This document shows positions 36,294 through 48,763 of a DNA stretch of 64,000 bases, in pieces; positions within the stretch are counted from its first letter, which is position 1; every line of letters begins with the position of its first letter. The notes beneath the pieces are model-generated. The model ran no database searches. It saw only the letters and a program-made list of their open reading frames with translations, and was not told where the DNA came from. This DNA is from Rotaria macrura. Its lineage: Eukaryota > Rotifera > Eurotatoria > Philodinida > Philodinidae. The DNA lies in assembly GCA_900239685.1 (NCBI GenBank), contig OENT01000684.1, positions 21,795 to 85,794 of the forward strand, in the 5' to 3' direction. Made by a program: the position numbers and the translations under genes.

Positions 36294-38416
36294 AGTTTCG
36301 GCTTGAATACACATGATTAGATGCCGATTTTCACGGTGATTCCAAAAATCACATTAGTCTTGCTTTAGCATTATTCCATGAGAAAGAAAATTACGAAAAA
36401 TGTTTAGTTATTACTGAAAAACCATCAGAAATCATGAAATANTATGATCTTTTTGTATAAAAGACGATGTTCGTAGACATTGACGAGAATCAATCTCATT
36501 TTTCGTTCTTGTTTTCTATTGAGGGTTGTTCTTCGATCATGTATCCATTCCCGGATCATCATGATGAGTCCTTTGTGATAAAAGTCTCATGAATTTCCGG
36601 TGATGTTTAGACGCCAAAAAAAAGGAAAATTTGGAAGTTTCGGAAATTCCAAGCCTTTGGGTTCTGAATTGTTCAGCGCTCCCAAAAATTATCTAATACC
36701 CGAGATTTCTGAAAATTACAATATCTCTTAATGTTTTGATGTCACTACCGTGTATTAATAGCGTCGACGGATAGTTTGGAAATTTTGATAATTTCCTTTT
36801 TCGAAAATCTACATATACCTCTGAATCTCATAAAGAAAATACAATTTCTTGTCTGCGCTCAGCCTTACTATGTAATTATATAGCCTCAGACCAGTTCCTT
36901 GACGAAAAATTGCGACTTCAAATATCCTTGAATGTTGTGACGAATTAGAAAGACAAGAAATGAAGTAAAAAAACGTCGATGTCTCTTTAAGAATAATGTG
37001 GTTCCAAAGCATTATTGTTGTGCTAATTACTTTTTTAGTGTCGTCGAGGATATAAGGAAATTAACCTACTTCTTGTTCTATTTGTTAAGATAGATTGTAT
37101 TTGAAAAGTGGAAAAAATAGAAGAACTTTCAGCAATATGAAAATTTTGCAATATATTTGATAAACGATAAAATTTTATATTGCATGAAAATTCCATGAGA
37201 CGAGATGGGACGAAAATTTTTTTAAATTGATCCTATGGGATGCGATGGGACCGATGAAGAAAATTTGTCCCATGGGACGAATTTCTCGTCCCATCCAATT
37301 CGGAGCTCTGCTATGCAGCATAAGTCATTTTTCGGGTCAAAGTCGAACTTTTTTTAATCATGTTGTAGAGGAGAACGAACTGTACAACTTGCATAAAATT
37401 TCAGTCTAGGATCTCTTTATTCTGAAACACAGCAAGCGTTGCACTGCTCATTTGGACTGATTAAGACGACCACCTTTTGTCTGATATTCGCTCTATGAAA
37501 GTTACATTGTTAGATATTATATTATATGAATGTAGCTTATTCTATTCAGTTTTCAATTCTCTATCTTCCTATATATAGAACAAAAAGCTAGTAACTATCT
37601 TATAGAATACTTTTTTCCCAAAATGCTGCGACACTGCCAAAAGTTGATATTGACTAACTTTTCATTGGAAGGGTATGAAAACCTAAAATTTTAGGGTTAG
37701 TATTTTTAAACATTGAAGTTTTGAATGAACATAAAAAAAATTTTCGAATGCTTCGATTCCTCGGTACTCCCATAGAAGCTCTCTTTTAAAAGACTCATTC
37801 ACAGTGAAACAAACTTTATCACTACGTGAAGGTATCGAAACATGTATGGATGTCGAGAAGAGAAACTCAGAGATTGGTATGAAAGCATAGTCCAGCTATG
37901 AATTGCTTCCTGATATTTAGTGGCATCTTTTATTTGATTGATAGAAAATGTTTTCGTAAACATTAGACCAATCGTAGAATGAATATGGTATGAAAAAAAA
38001 AGAACAAGTTCGAAAATAGATTTTATCTTATCGAAAAAAGTTCGAACAAACTTTTACAACTCAGTGCATTTCTATTTCAGAGAATAATTTGACGCAGTAT
38101 ATATTTTTCATCTGTCAATAGTTCAGTAACATGCATTGTTTGCACGAGAATAATTCGGTCTATTTACTCTAGTTAATCATATTCGAATAATTTGATAAGT
38201 CTTCTAATGCTATTTATTTTATAAAAATAATACTTGAATCAATAGTCATAAAACAAATAGAGATTTCAACCATTTTGTTTTCCACAATGTAATGAACAAA
38301 AGTGCAAATAGATAAAAAAGAAACAGATAAGTTGCAACTCCATCTGACTTGATTTTGTTTTGTCGATAAATTCAAAATAAAAACAGAAGACGAAAGAACT
38401 TCGAATTACAACATGA
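36294..38416. other. Intergenic; includes a hAT-like terminus at ~37190-37312
   Basis: No gene recognised. At ~37200-37312 there are repeated GATGGGAC/GTCCCAT words ending in TTCGGAGCTCTG. In reverse complement this begins CAGAGCTCCG, the terminus of the 47669-48763 element. The other end is not visible, so it is probably a truncated relative. A single N is at ~36443. Confidence 0.45.
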
Positions 38417-39388
38417 TTATATTGAAGCAATCGATGGAGTTGAATTAGCAGCCGTTGTCGATATTGATTTTGCTTTGGAGACAATTTTCGTTGATATAGA
38501 TATATTATCGTCATCATTATCATCGAGTTGTTCATCAAATGTTCGTTTCAAAAACGCATATACGGGATAAGTAAATGCATTAGTTGGAATAGCACGAAGT
38601 GTACACGGTAAAAAACCGCGTGTAAATACTTGCCATCCTTCATTACGAAATGATTTTATTATACAATCCCATACATTTTTATATTCATGATCTCTGGCTG
38701 CTTGATATCGACTTTTAATAACATCAAATGGATAGGATACAGTCCATGCAGCAACACCGGTAAAAGCTCCTCCAATCAAACTCATGTACATTGGCATATC
38801 AGCTTCTTTACCTGTTGGTGAAACATGAACAACAAAAAATTGCCATGCAGGAAAATAGGCTGTAAACGATGGAATATCACGTGCAAGTGTCATTGATAAA
38901 CCTCGCATAACACCATATCGAACACCTTGTCTTTTATAAGATTTTTTTATACAATCAATGGGTCCGTTATATAAATGTGTTGATAATGTAAATAATTTTC
39001 GTTGTTGTCCAACACCTTGCATTTGTAAACGTGTTTTTACAAGTTCAATAGGTGAACATATAAATGATTGTACACCGCCAGCAAGTGCACCTGTTACTGC
39101 TAATGTATAATATGCATCAGGATTCGGAAATAAACCTTTAGAAATATTTTGAATAGAAAAAATAATTCCATTGATAATTGCCACACCAAACATGGGTGAT
39201 GACATGCCTTTATAAAAGCCTAATATTGATTCTTGTTTGGCAATTTTAATAAAACAATCCAATGAACCGGAATATAATCGATGATTCAATGTTTGTGTTT
39301 GAAGGCGAACTTTAACTGTATCAAATGGATAACCAGCTATTGTACCGGTTATCCCAGCAACGAAACCAAAGCCGAAATCCAATGCCAT
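38417..39388 (-). CDS. Mitochondrial carrier family (SLC25) protein
   Basis: Single exon, 323 residues, close to the ~300 usual for the family, with an extra ~30-residue Ser/Asp-rich C-terminal tail. The three-fold carrier repeat is visible through its signatures: PFDTVKVRLQTQ (repeat 1), PIELVKTRLQMQ (repeat 2) and PFDVIKSRYQAA (repeat 3). Matrix-side motifs such as YKGMSSP and TRGFLPC follow. Such proteins exchange metabolites across the inner mitochondrial membrane. The sequence start (DFGFGFVAGITGTIAGYPFDTVKVRLQTQ-like) recalls the SLC25A29/45/47/48 group that moves basic amino acids or carnitine-like substrates. That placement is tentative. No intron, unlike most neighbours. Confidence 0.93.
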   Translation of the reverse strand: MALDFGFGFVAGITGTIAGYPFDTVKVRLQTQTLNHRLYSGSLDCFIKIAKQESILGFYKGMSSPMFGVAIINGIIFSIQNISKGLFPNPDAYYTLAVTGALAGGVQSFICSPIELVKTRLQMQGVGQQRKLFTLSTHLYNGPIDCIKKSYKRQGVRYGVMRGLSMTLARDIPSFTAYFPAWQFFVVHVSPTGKEADMPMYMSLIGGAFTGVAAWTVSYPFDVIKSRYQAARDHEYKNVWDCIIKSFRNEGWQVFTRGFLPCTLRAIPTNAFTYPVYAFLKRTFDEQLDDNDDDNISISTKIVSKAKSISTTAANSTPSIASI

Positions 39389-42300
39389 GAGATTATTATT
39401 ATTATTGTGATGCTAAAATGAAAGTATTACAAACGAAAGAACAGAACGTATGATGGTGAAAACGAACTCTATGGTATAAAATTGACCTGATGCAATGTCA
39501 AAATAGAAAGCAGTCATCGAAGTGATGCAATGTCAAAACAACGTATCAGCCATGTATGAGAAAAAGCACGTTTTGCGTTCGTTTTTATTTCTTTTCTATC
39601 CATGTGCACTTTGATATTATGTACGGATCGTACAAAAAAAAACAAGAAACAATATACTATTGCAAGAAATTGTTTCTTTCTTTCCTTTTTTTCTTATTGT
39701 ATTTCCATGCTAGTTATTTTACCAATGTATGTCCACGTGATTTTTAGTTGATCTTTGGACTCGATCAAAAAGTCACATAATGGTATGAATTATACAGAGA
39801 AAGAGAAAAAAATACAACACAGCCCGACATTGTTTTTTCATCGCAGTTCGAAATGCATACTACGTATCATCAATCCAATTCGATATCCCTTGGTTAACCA
39901 TGGACTTCTTCACTTTTATAATACTTGAATAAAATTAGAGATTGCATTACGAATGAATACAATCGAAGAAATTCAAACGATTTCAATCATTATCATAAAG
40001 AGATCATATTTGAAAAGAAGACATACTAACTATGTAGTTTCAATGTACACATTTTTTGTAAGATGCCCGTTGTAGCCTAATATTGTAAGAAATTCTTTCA
40101 CTGAATTTCAAAAACATAGTTCAAGTCACTTTGCGTATTAACAATTCATCAAAGTATTCTCGTTGGAAATAAAAATTTATTAATGTCGATGGACTCTTAA
40201 CAAGATAATCATCTTTCTCCACTGTTACAGTTTGATTTAATGGGAAACCCCCCCCCCCACTCCAAAACCTATCTTCTAAATGGTACAACAGATTTCGATG
40301 AAAACTTCAGGAAATAGAACAAATAATTAACCAGCATTTGATAAAAATTTCAACCAATACTTTATGATTTATATTCAATTTGCTCTTAAAAACGGAACTT
40401 CTGGCATAGAACATTTTCTCGATGGTTGGTAGCATGGAAAATGTTGAACTTTGTTTCAAAATGAAGAAAAATATTTTATCTAGAAATCGTAGACATAGTT
40501 TTTTGAAATTTATTATCGTTGAACTTTAGTAACCATTTTAAACTGAAAATGGCGAAAACTGTTTTGTGTTCTTTCAAAGATTTTCATATATCTGAACAAT
40601 GGATGCATATTTTAAAAATCTATCCCTGCAATTTATAAGGGAAATGTTAGGTCCTTCGAATAAAAACACATCCGTAATATGCATTGAGCGATGAATGGTG
40701 TTCAGCGTAAGTATTCGTAAAATGTTGTATATCATTGGACAACGTGTAAAAAGATCTACCGATGCCTGATAGTTTCGAAAAAAATTAAAACAGATTTCGA
40801 ATTTCAAATTTATTGTAGCGCCTCCTTTTCGAAAGTTGCTCGATAAACTATTTTCTCCATAACTTTAAATAAACGCGCCAAAACTGGCCTAAATATCTAT
40901 CATTCATATATATTCTGAAAGACGATACTCGCAGGGCTACAAGATTACGTGTTTTTCTAAAAATCGAATTTCAGAGTGTGAGGTTCTTCCCAATGAAAGA
41001 CAATCACAACTATATATCATTTAAAAGAAACGTTCTATTCACTAATACCAAATTAGCTATCATTGTTGTACATCGAATTAAGAAAAGAAATACAGTCGAA
41101 CAACCAACCTTATGGTCGAAATTTCAACCGAGAAACACATGTATGCAGCCAGGATTATTGTTCTGCATTCTTTTTTTCGAATGTCAATAGTTTTTCACCC
41201 CACTTGAATGGTTAATCTCACAGAGAACTACACAAATTTCAAAAAAATCTTGTCCCATATGCAAAGCACTATTGGCGAGAAAAGGAATAGAACACTTAGA
41301 GTAATTATTTATTTTCAATAATAACCTCTGGAGGCGTAAGTATATTTCTGTCTTTTCAATGAGTAGATATCGCTAGTTATTAATTTTGTTTGTGTAAATA
41401 AACAAAACCTCTTAATAAGCATCTAAATAACTACAAGGTAATATATCTCTCAGGAATCCATTATATGATATTCTGATAATAAAGAAGCAAACACTGTCAT
41501 TCATGGAAAGTGTTTTGTCTATAAAACATATGAGCAATATCATTTGCCAGCGACGTAGCTTCGTAAAATTGAAGCGCATATAGTTCTGGGCAATGAGCTC
41601 ATCTGCGTATAGCTGCTTTTTTTCCATTCTGTACACATGTTAAGTTTCTCTAGACATCCTGAGAAAAGCAGCCCTAGTGCACCTTGTTTATCAGACTTAT
41701 GATTACAAAATGAGCGTTAGCGGCGTGACTCAAAGACGGACATCAACTTCCACTCCATGCATTTCAGTTTGTAAAATCTACGCACTGAAAAAGTATTTTC
41801 AAAAACGAAATAGTAAATTTTGCAGAAGACTCTTGAAGCTACAGAATATCTATCGAACATTTTTTTTCTGAATATGCTTAAATTTTGAAATAAATTGATT
41901 TTATTTGGCGTTAGTGACGTGAAAAATTTGTTAGCAACATGATGCAGTATACGAATACACTATACCGAAAAGATATCATGTTAAGCAAACAAAAAGTTTT
42001 GAAAAGATTTCTAATTCTGCAAATCCTTGCTCAGAGTTCCCCGATTATGATAGTATAACAGGATACTGGATTGCTTATTTTTGAAGGCAATTTTCTGGAA
42101 GAAATCTTTTCAAATTCGATCTGGTTGAAAAATTTTCCTATAGATGTAGCTTAGACATCAGAGCCTATTCTGTAGTTTTCAAAACTTTTCTATCATATCG
42201 TTCGAAACATATTCATCTATTACTTTTTAATTAGCTAAGTAATTAATTAGAAATAAAAGCCATGTGGAAAAGCAAACAGTTTTAAATAAAGCTATGATAA

Positions 42301-43588
42301 AAGAAATTATTCAAAAAGAAAGCTTGTGTAGACAATCAGAGCCGCATGCATGAGGTGTATGTCCTGTCTTTGCCCATGTACATTCTCGCAGTGATTTTAT
42401 ATCATACTAGTATAGTGATTCATATGATTAGCTGCAGACTCAACTTGAGAATAATGGGCTACCTATATTGGCTTTCTGGAATCAACTTGCTAATACACGA
42501 ACTGAAGCAGTTGAAATCGTTGAGGTTTTTGCCGAGATTACTACGGTAATTCAGAGTTCTGATTATACTTTGCGCAATGATCGGAAAGCGAAAATTCTCG
42601 ATGCATAAGAAACGATTACAATTTTAGTTTTCTCTGTGAGAAGAACGAAAAATTGCCTTGCCTTACAGCAGTAAGAAGTTGCCGTCATATATTTTCACTT
42701 TTTTTTTCTTCTTTTCAATCGGTGAATACTTATCAGAATGTTGTGATGGGTGTTTTAGACATCAGTAAGTTCTTTTCACTGCTTGCTTAGTTATAAAGAG
42801 AAAAATTTTAAACAAACAACTCTGAAGAAATAATAGAAACTCAGTTAGAAACGATTTTTGTTTTTTAGATAATTTATATATAGTTTTCATTTTTTTTTCT
42901 TCATAAGATGCTTACAATAGTATTTTAACGTCTTCGATTAAAATCTTTTCACACTTGATGAAAAAATGATCCATAGTTACTATTCCCTAATGTGTACTAG
43001 ACGCCTCAATTGGTCTAGTTTGACTAACACAACATTTTAATGAACTGCCATGGACGAAAACGAGTTGAATGAAAACAAAAATATCAAACAATTTCATAAA
43101 TTTATGAATTGTTTTGATTGACTTAAAAACGTGTACAATAAAGAGCAAGTGTAGGAAGTAAAACATAAAAAAACCTATTTTCAGTGATTTGTAAAGTTGT
43201 TTTCATCCTTAAAATAAAATGTTTCTGCTTAGTTATTTACGATTGCAATGTGCATCTCTAAATCTTCATCAAAACTGATAATATTATAGTAATACGATTG
43301 TTGGAAAATTCGAGAAAAAAGTATCTACCTTTGTTTTTGTACAGCAGTTCTCTTTGAATCGTTTCATGTAATATTTAATCTTCAAATGCGAATTATAGAA
43401 TTGTCAAGACATTGATAGAACCGTACGGTTTCACTTTTATAAAGAAAATACTCAGTACTGTAAATCCACTAGATCATGAAGATACATGAACATTTTTCTC
43501 GGGGATATCTGAAAGATTTTCGGCAAAACCGATAATTTGTTCCTTCCACTTGGTTAGTATATGTTCATCCTTTTTATTTACTCATTTT
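39389..43588. other. Gene-poor intergenic DNA
   Basis: Over 4 kb without a supportable gene. A poly-C run lies at ~40248-40259. Several 60-75 codon frames exist on both strands, but none has family features, splice partners or protein-like composition. Confidence 0.4.
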
Positions 43589-44165
43589 TGTGTACTCAAA
43601 AAGTGAGTACACTACTAAAATCGGTCAGTGTGTCCGTCCGGTCGTCCGTCCGTCCGTTTATTCGATAACTTTTCACAATTACATTCGATTGAGTTGAAAT
43701 TTTGTGCACAGAATTGTCTGATGAATATCTAGGTCAAGTTCGAAGATGAGAAGGATCCGGCAAGAAATGGCTGAGTTATCGAAAAAATTGTCATTTTTCA
43801 CCAAACAATCCCTGAGGTGGGGTAAAGGGATTTTTTCAAAAAAAACTTTTTTCTCAGAATTATCCACAAGATATATAAATCGACTCAGTTTTTAACGCTG
43901 ATTCCGAATCTGATATTAGTTTTGAACCAAATCGCAGCTTTCTAACAAAACATTGGCTACAAAAAGGTCTCAAATGCAAAAAAACTGCATCTAGAAACGA
44001 AATTGCCTAGATATGTCTGAGATGATCAGTAGTTTTGGAGTTTCCCAAATAGGTTTACCAGGATACTTCATCCGTGCACACATTCTAGAATGACTGATTT
44101 GTCTCATTCACTTTTTGAAGTACACATAACTCTCGGACATAAGTCCGAAGTTTTCACATTTATTT
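43589..44165 (-). repeat. R1 repeat, copy D (reverse orientation)
   Basis: Full-length copy starting with the GTGTACTC hairpin end and a GTCCGTCCG-type tandem expansion, and ending CGGACATAAGTCCGAAGTTT. It is slightly longer than copy A because of small internal insertions (for example around 44040-44060). Confidence 0.85.
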
Positions 44166-47100
44166 AACTTAATTCCTGCTATATCAACCCTGAAATTTTC
44201 AGATTGGTCTATTCGAAATACTCTATTTCCAATTTTGCAAGTTCAATGTCTTTTGAAGGGGACATTCTTCAACATAGTTCGATTTCCTCGTACATCTGTG
44301 CTCTGGAGTCTACTCTTTCCAATAGTGAAAGTCGCGTCCTCCATTCGGCTCCTGTCAAAAGTTACTTAAAAAAACAACCATACGTCTTCTTTTTTTCGGA
44401 AACGGATAATAGCATTGTTTTGTGACTATTGATTTTATTGTTAAAGTTTTAGTTTGAATTTATTCATTACATGCAATTGATTGTCACTTGATTTATGAAA
44501 GAAAAGAAAAATGAACGATAATAAATTAATTCTATTAGCTCGGCAAGACAATATATTTGTTGGAAAACGTTTCGAAAGATGAACTGTCCATATGGGCTGA
44601 TTGTCTTTCGTCCGATCCGACTCACCGACATCTATCTTCTGTAGTTCTTATGTTAAGTGTAGCCCTATTTTACTTTTAGATTTGTTTGATTATATAATTC
44701 GGTAAGAAGAAAATACTTTGAATCGAGTCGCAATACTTTTACTTCTCTAAGTTTGTTCCATTAAGTGCAAGATGTTTCTAGAACATTTTTAATCTTATTT
44801 TTCACAGTTACACGTATACATTTGACTAATTCTCAATCTGATCTGATGTTGAAAAAAATTTTAAACTAACGGGAAACAAAGCCATTTTTCAATTACGAGT
44901 GCAGCATGTCCTTTAGATTCAATGAAAGATAACTACAATATTTTATAAAAATAGGAAACTCAGATCATAGGTAAACAGAATTGTTGATCATACAAGTATA
45001 TCCAGTACACGTTAATAATCAAAATGCGAAGAAAATAGATTGATCTTAGTTGGAAAGAAACATTTGCTGGCAATATTGGATTTAAGATATTCAACGTTTT
45101 CTCTTCTTGCATTTATTTAACAGGAACGATAGTGAGACACCTTTAATCTCTTACGTTTCGTCGACAAAATAAACGAGGCTTTGACAACAACATTCTTAAT
45201 TCGTCTCTTGTCACACTTAACTAATGCTTGCTCCGTTCTGCTTCTTTCTACAATGAAGCACTGCCATTGATTGAAGAAGAAAAAGAAACTGTAAAGTTGA
45301 AACCATTAACAAAACTGTTGCTATTCAATCAATGTACATAGTTGAATCATAAAGATAATAATTGCAAAGTGAAATAGAAATTTATTTATTACAGACAAAT
45401 ATGATCCAATCAATAGAACATAAATAAAGCTTGATCTTTATCGAGATTGATTACAATATTAAAATACTTCATTAGTAGAAAACTCATGAACGAAAGTTTG
45501 AAAAAAAATTATTGATCGAGTAATCTAAATTTTAACTCCACTTTGAAAGAAATAGACTGATTGTAACATGTAATGGGATATTTGGATTAGAACTGCTAAT
45601 CAGTATCTAAATTAAAGTTGAAATCAATTCACTGATCTACAACAATTCTTTATTGTTTGTTTCGTTAAACAAGTTATTACAGGGTATCGTTTTAACTATT
45701 TTTACTATATATAAAACTACTGGTCGTCATAGTGCGAAGTATGTTGTAAGAAAGATCTACACTATGATAGAAAATGCTTATGGACGGTGATGTTGACAAA
45801 ATCTTGGAAACATCTAGCTTAACTCCTTGCATTTTTAGAAGATGTCTAACTTCAGAGTCACACTCAGTAACAAACCATTTTTATCGGAGAGACTATTTAA
45901 AAAGTTCTTAGATCTGTACGCAAGATAATCGAAGTATCTGATACCTAAATTTTCAAGATCTGTTCCGTTGTCTGCACTTTACTGATTTTGACTCTAAGAT
46001 CTGGCTTACAAGATATTTGTCAATGGAAGTCAAATAGGTTCAAATTCAGAATTCGATATTGTACTATTTACTGTATACCAAACTTTTGAGAAGGATGCCG
46101 ACAAGTCTACATCAGGTTCGACTCTCTCGTATGACCACTTGTTGATTTTAAACGCGTATCCAAACGTTCATAACGTACGTAGCATTTTCGGGAGTCTGGA
46201 TTCATTTGAATGTCACGAAACTGCGACGATTTAGCATACGTTTTCGTATTTTGCTGCGCTTGAATGTGCTAGGAGATGAATTCGTTTACGTTTCTGCATC
46301 AAAAATTTAATAAAAATAACGATTACTCAGTGTTGGAATCCAACCGATACATCATGCCAAGCAATAATATAAAATCCAACACTTGTAAGCAGCAGAATAG
46401 TCATTTTTTCAATGACAACTTGAACGAAGATTTGAACACGCCACCAGTTGATGTTGAACTGAATACGCATAGATCCGATCTAAAAACCATATCCATTAAC
46501 CACATCAGTAGTTCGTATAACACTAGTTATAAGTGCCAAAGAAGATGTTACTTTTTTTTTCGTCGTGAAATAATTGTAATAAATTTGTTAAAAACATTCA
46601 TCTCAATATATTCTTGAAATATGGAAATAAAAAATATGAAATTAAAGAATTGAAGAAATTTCTCGCTCTATGATAAAAATAAGTGAGTATAAATATAAAG
46701 TAGTATACCGCAGTATCCAATCGTAATATCAATCTAGGAGAAAATATATGAGCAAAAAGAAAAACATAATTTTCTATTTATATATGATATCAAACTGATG
46801 AGATATTAGGATTTTTTTCCAAAAATCTTTTAATTATTTATTTTTATTCTATAAATGTAAAGCGTTCTATTTTCATCGATATGTTTATAATAGAGAACAC
46901 TAAGAATAAACTAACATTCATTGAGTTGATTACTAAGTTTGATTCGTTTACGTATGTTTTTTGTAATAAGGTAATCAATAAATAAAACATTTAAAATCTT
47001 TGACTGTAAGCATTATCTTCTCTCTATTCGATTTGAAATATGGGACAGGAAGCGCAGAAAAAATATTATTAGAAACGTTAGCGTCATCGTGCTGCAAAAC

Positions 47101-47451
47101 CCTGACCGCGTGTACATTGATTTAACCGATTTCAGATCAGCATAAGAGGTGTATTTCAAGGTTTTCATGTTTTTGTTCAATATCTCAAGAGATTTTCTAC
47201 AAAATCTCTATGAAACGTTTCTTTTCCTATTACGAATAAGCACACTACCGTGAAAATGGTTGTCCTTTCTTCATCATCACGTTACGCTTGGGCAAGTAGG
47301 CGGAAAATGAGAAATAATGTTAGTCTACATAATAAATGCGTGTTTAAAACAATATTTCAAATAATTCTTGTAAATTTACAAATTCTGTTTTCATCATCAG
47401 GTTGGAGTAAATATATAGCATCTTCTCTGTTTACTATATATTTATACAATG
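44166..47451. other. Gene-poor intergenic DNA
   Basis: No supportable gene. A 113-codon plus-strand frame at 46276-46617 has a mixed, Asn/Ser-rich composition but no recognisable domain, no good splice context and no neighbour that extends it. I leave it uncalled. Confidence 0.4.
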
Positions 47452-47668
47452 CACCCAAGCAGTCAAAATTACGAAATTAACGCGTTAAAACAGAGCTTTT
47501 ATTTTTTTTCTGTCAACGCGTTTTACACAATCAAATATGTCCGAATTGACGCGTTGTAAATTTACTCATCACAACACTTTAGATTACAAAACATGCAACC
47601 GTTTAAACGCGTTTAAATTAGTTAGTACTTTCTTAAGGGTGGATTCAACCATGCATACTTGTACTTAC

Positions 47669-48763
47669 CAGAGCTCCGCGGGACAAACAACAAGGTGTCC
47701 CGTCCCGTCCCGCCTCTTGGCCGCCTTGTCCCATCCCGCGTCAGTCCCGTCCCGCCTACTTCTGTCATATCCAAGATCGAGAAGTACAGGCNGGTTCTCG
47801 TAGGAAAACATTGGAAATTACCTGAAAATGGAAGCAGTATTCTGGTCAGAAAATTGTCATACTTTTTTTGGTATATTCCAGGCAATTTCTGTTCTTTCCG
47901 GCAGGGACTGACCGGAAATTATCGGGGAAAAACCAGATCATTTTCTGGTCGGAATACTGTTTCAGTATTCCGGTGTTTCCCATATTTTCCTGCTGGATAC
48001 AACTGTTTTGCAGCATTTTTTCTGCCGGTTCCTGCAGTATCCAGTAGCCGGAATGATAGAGCTGGGATGTAGGCAACTCTTTTTTTCTGGATATGCGGTT
48101 GAAAAAACGTAGCTAACTTAAATTTTCTTTTTTAATGTGAATTTTTCTCGGCTCATTAGGAGGGATATAGTCATTGATATTATAATGTTTTTTATAGACT
48201 CTTCCTTGAATTATTTTCTTTTTTATTAAAATAAATAGAATAAAGCACAATTATGACGTTTCGACAATCGAAGTTGTCTTCTTCAGACGATATTGTACAT
48301 GAATGTATAGGTGGGACGGCAAGAAGGTGAAACTGGTAAGATATATGGACTATTGCCCTTCTTCCTCCATCCTATTGTCATACTATATAAAAGAAAAGAA
48401 AACGAATACCTATACATTCACGAACAACATCATCTGAAGAAGACAACTTCGATTGTCGAAATGTCACAATTGTGTTTTATTCTATTTGAGTTAAATTTAC
48501 ATTTAAATAATTTACGAAAGAGTACATAAAAAAGCATTAAAACATGTTTTTATGTGAATGATTTCTTTTACTATCGATCTGTTTAAAAATTAGATGTCGC
48601 ACAACTGCGATATATGTAAGATAATGTGTGAAAACTCTGTGCCTTATAAACTTGGCGGGACGCTTTAGTAAATTCATCTTGTCCCGTCACGCAAAATTCG
48701 CCATCTCTTGTCCCGTCCCGGGACGGGACTAGGCGGGATTGTCCCGCATCCCGCGGAGCTCTG
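47669..48763. mobile_element. hAT-type non-autonomous element with 8-bp target duplication
   Basis: The left end is CAGAGCTCCGCGGGACAA. The right end in reverse complement is CAGAGCTCCGCGGGATGCGG. Perfect 8-bp flanks GTACTTAC lie at 47661-47668 and 48764-48771. Subterminal regions are packed with GTCCCGTCCCG/GGGACGGGAC words. It has no transposase frame, and a second foldback element is nested at 48233-48486. One ambiguous base at 47792. Confidence 0.85.
48233..48486. mobile_element. Nested foldback element with ribozyme-like arm motif
   Basis: Two ~78-bp arms are near-perfect inverted repeats: AAATAGAATAAAGCACAATT leads the left arm, and AAATAGAATAAAACACAATT is the reverse complement of the right end. 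Both arms hold CTGAAGAAGACAACTTCGAT followed by TGTCGAAA (right arm on plus at 48434-48465, left arm on minus at 48286-48255). The word order CTGANGA, a GACAA/TTGTC stem, then GAAA recalls a hammerhead-ribozyme core with one extra A; that reading is speculative. Confidence 0.65.

Noticed and set aside
46276..46617. 113-codon plus-strand frame
   Set aside because: No domain, no splice partner and Asn/Ser-rich composition as expected by chance in AT-rich DNA; left uncalled.
47537..48076. Pro/Arg-rich frames of 76-137 codons
   Set aside because: Arise from CCCGTCCCG arrays at the end of the hAT element.
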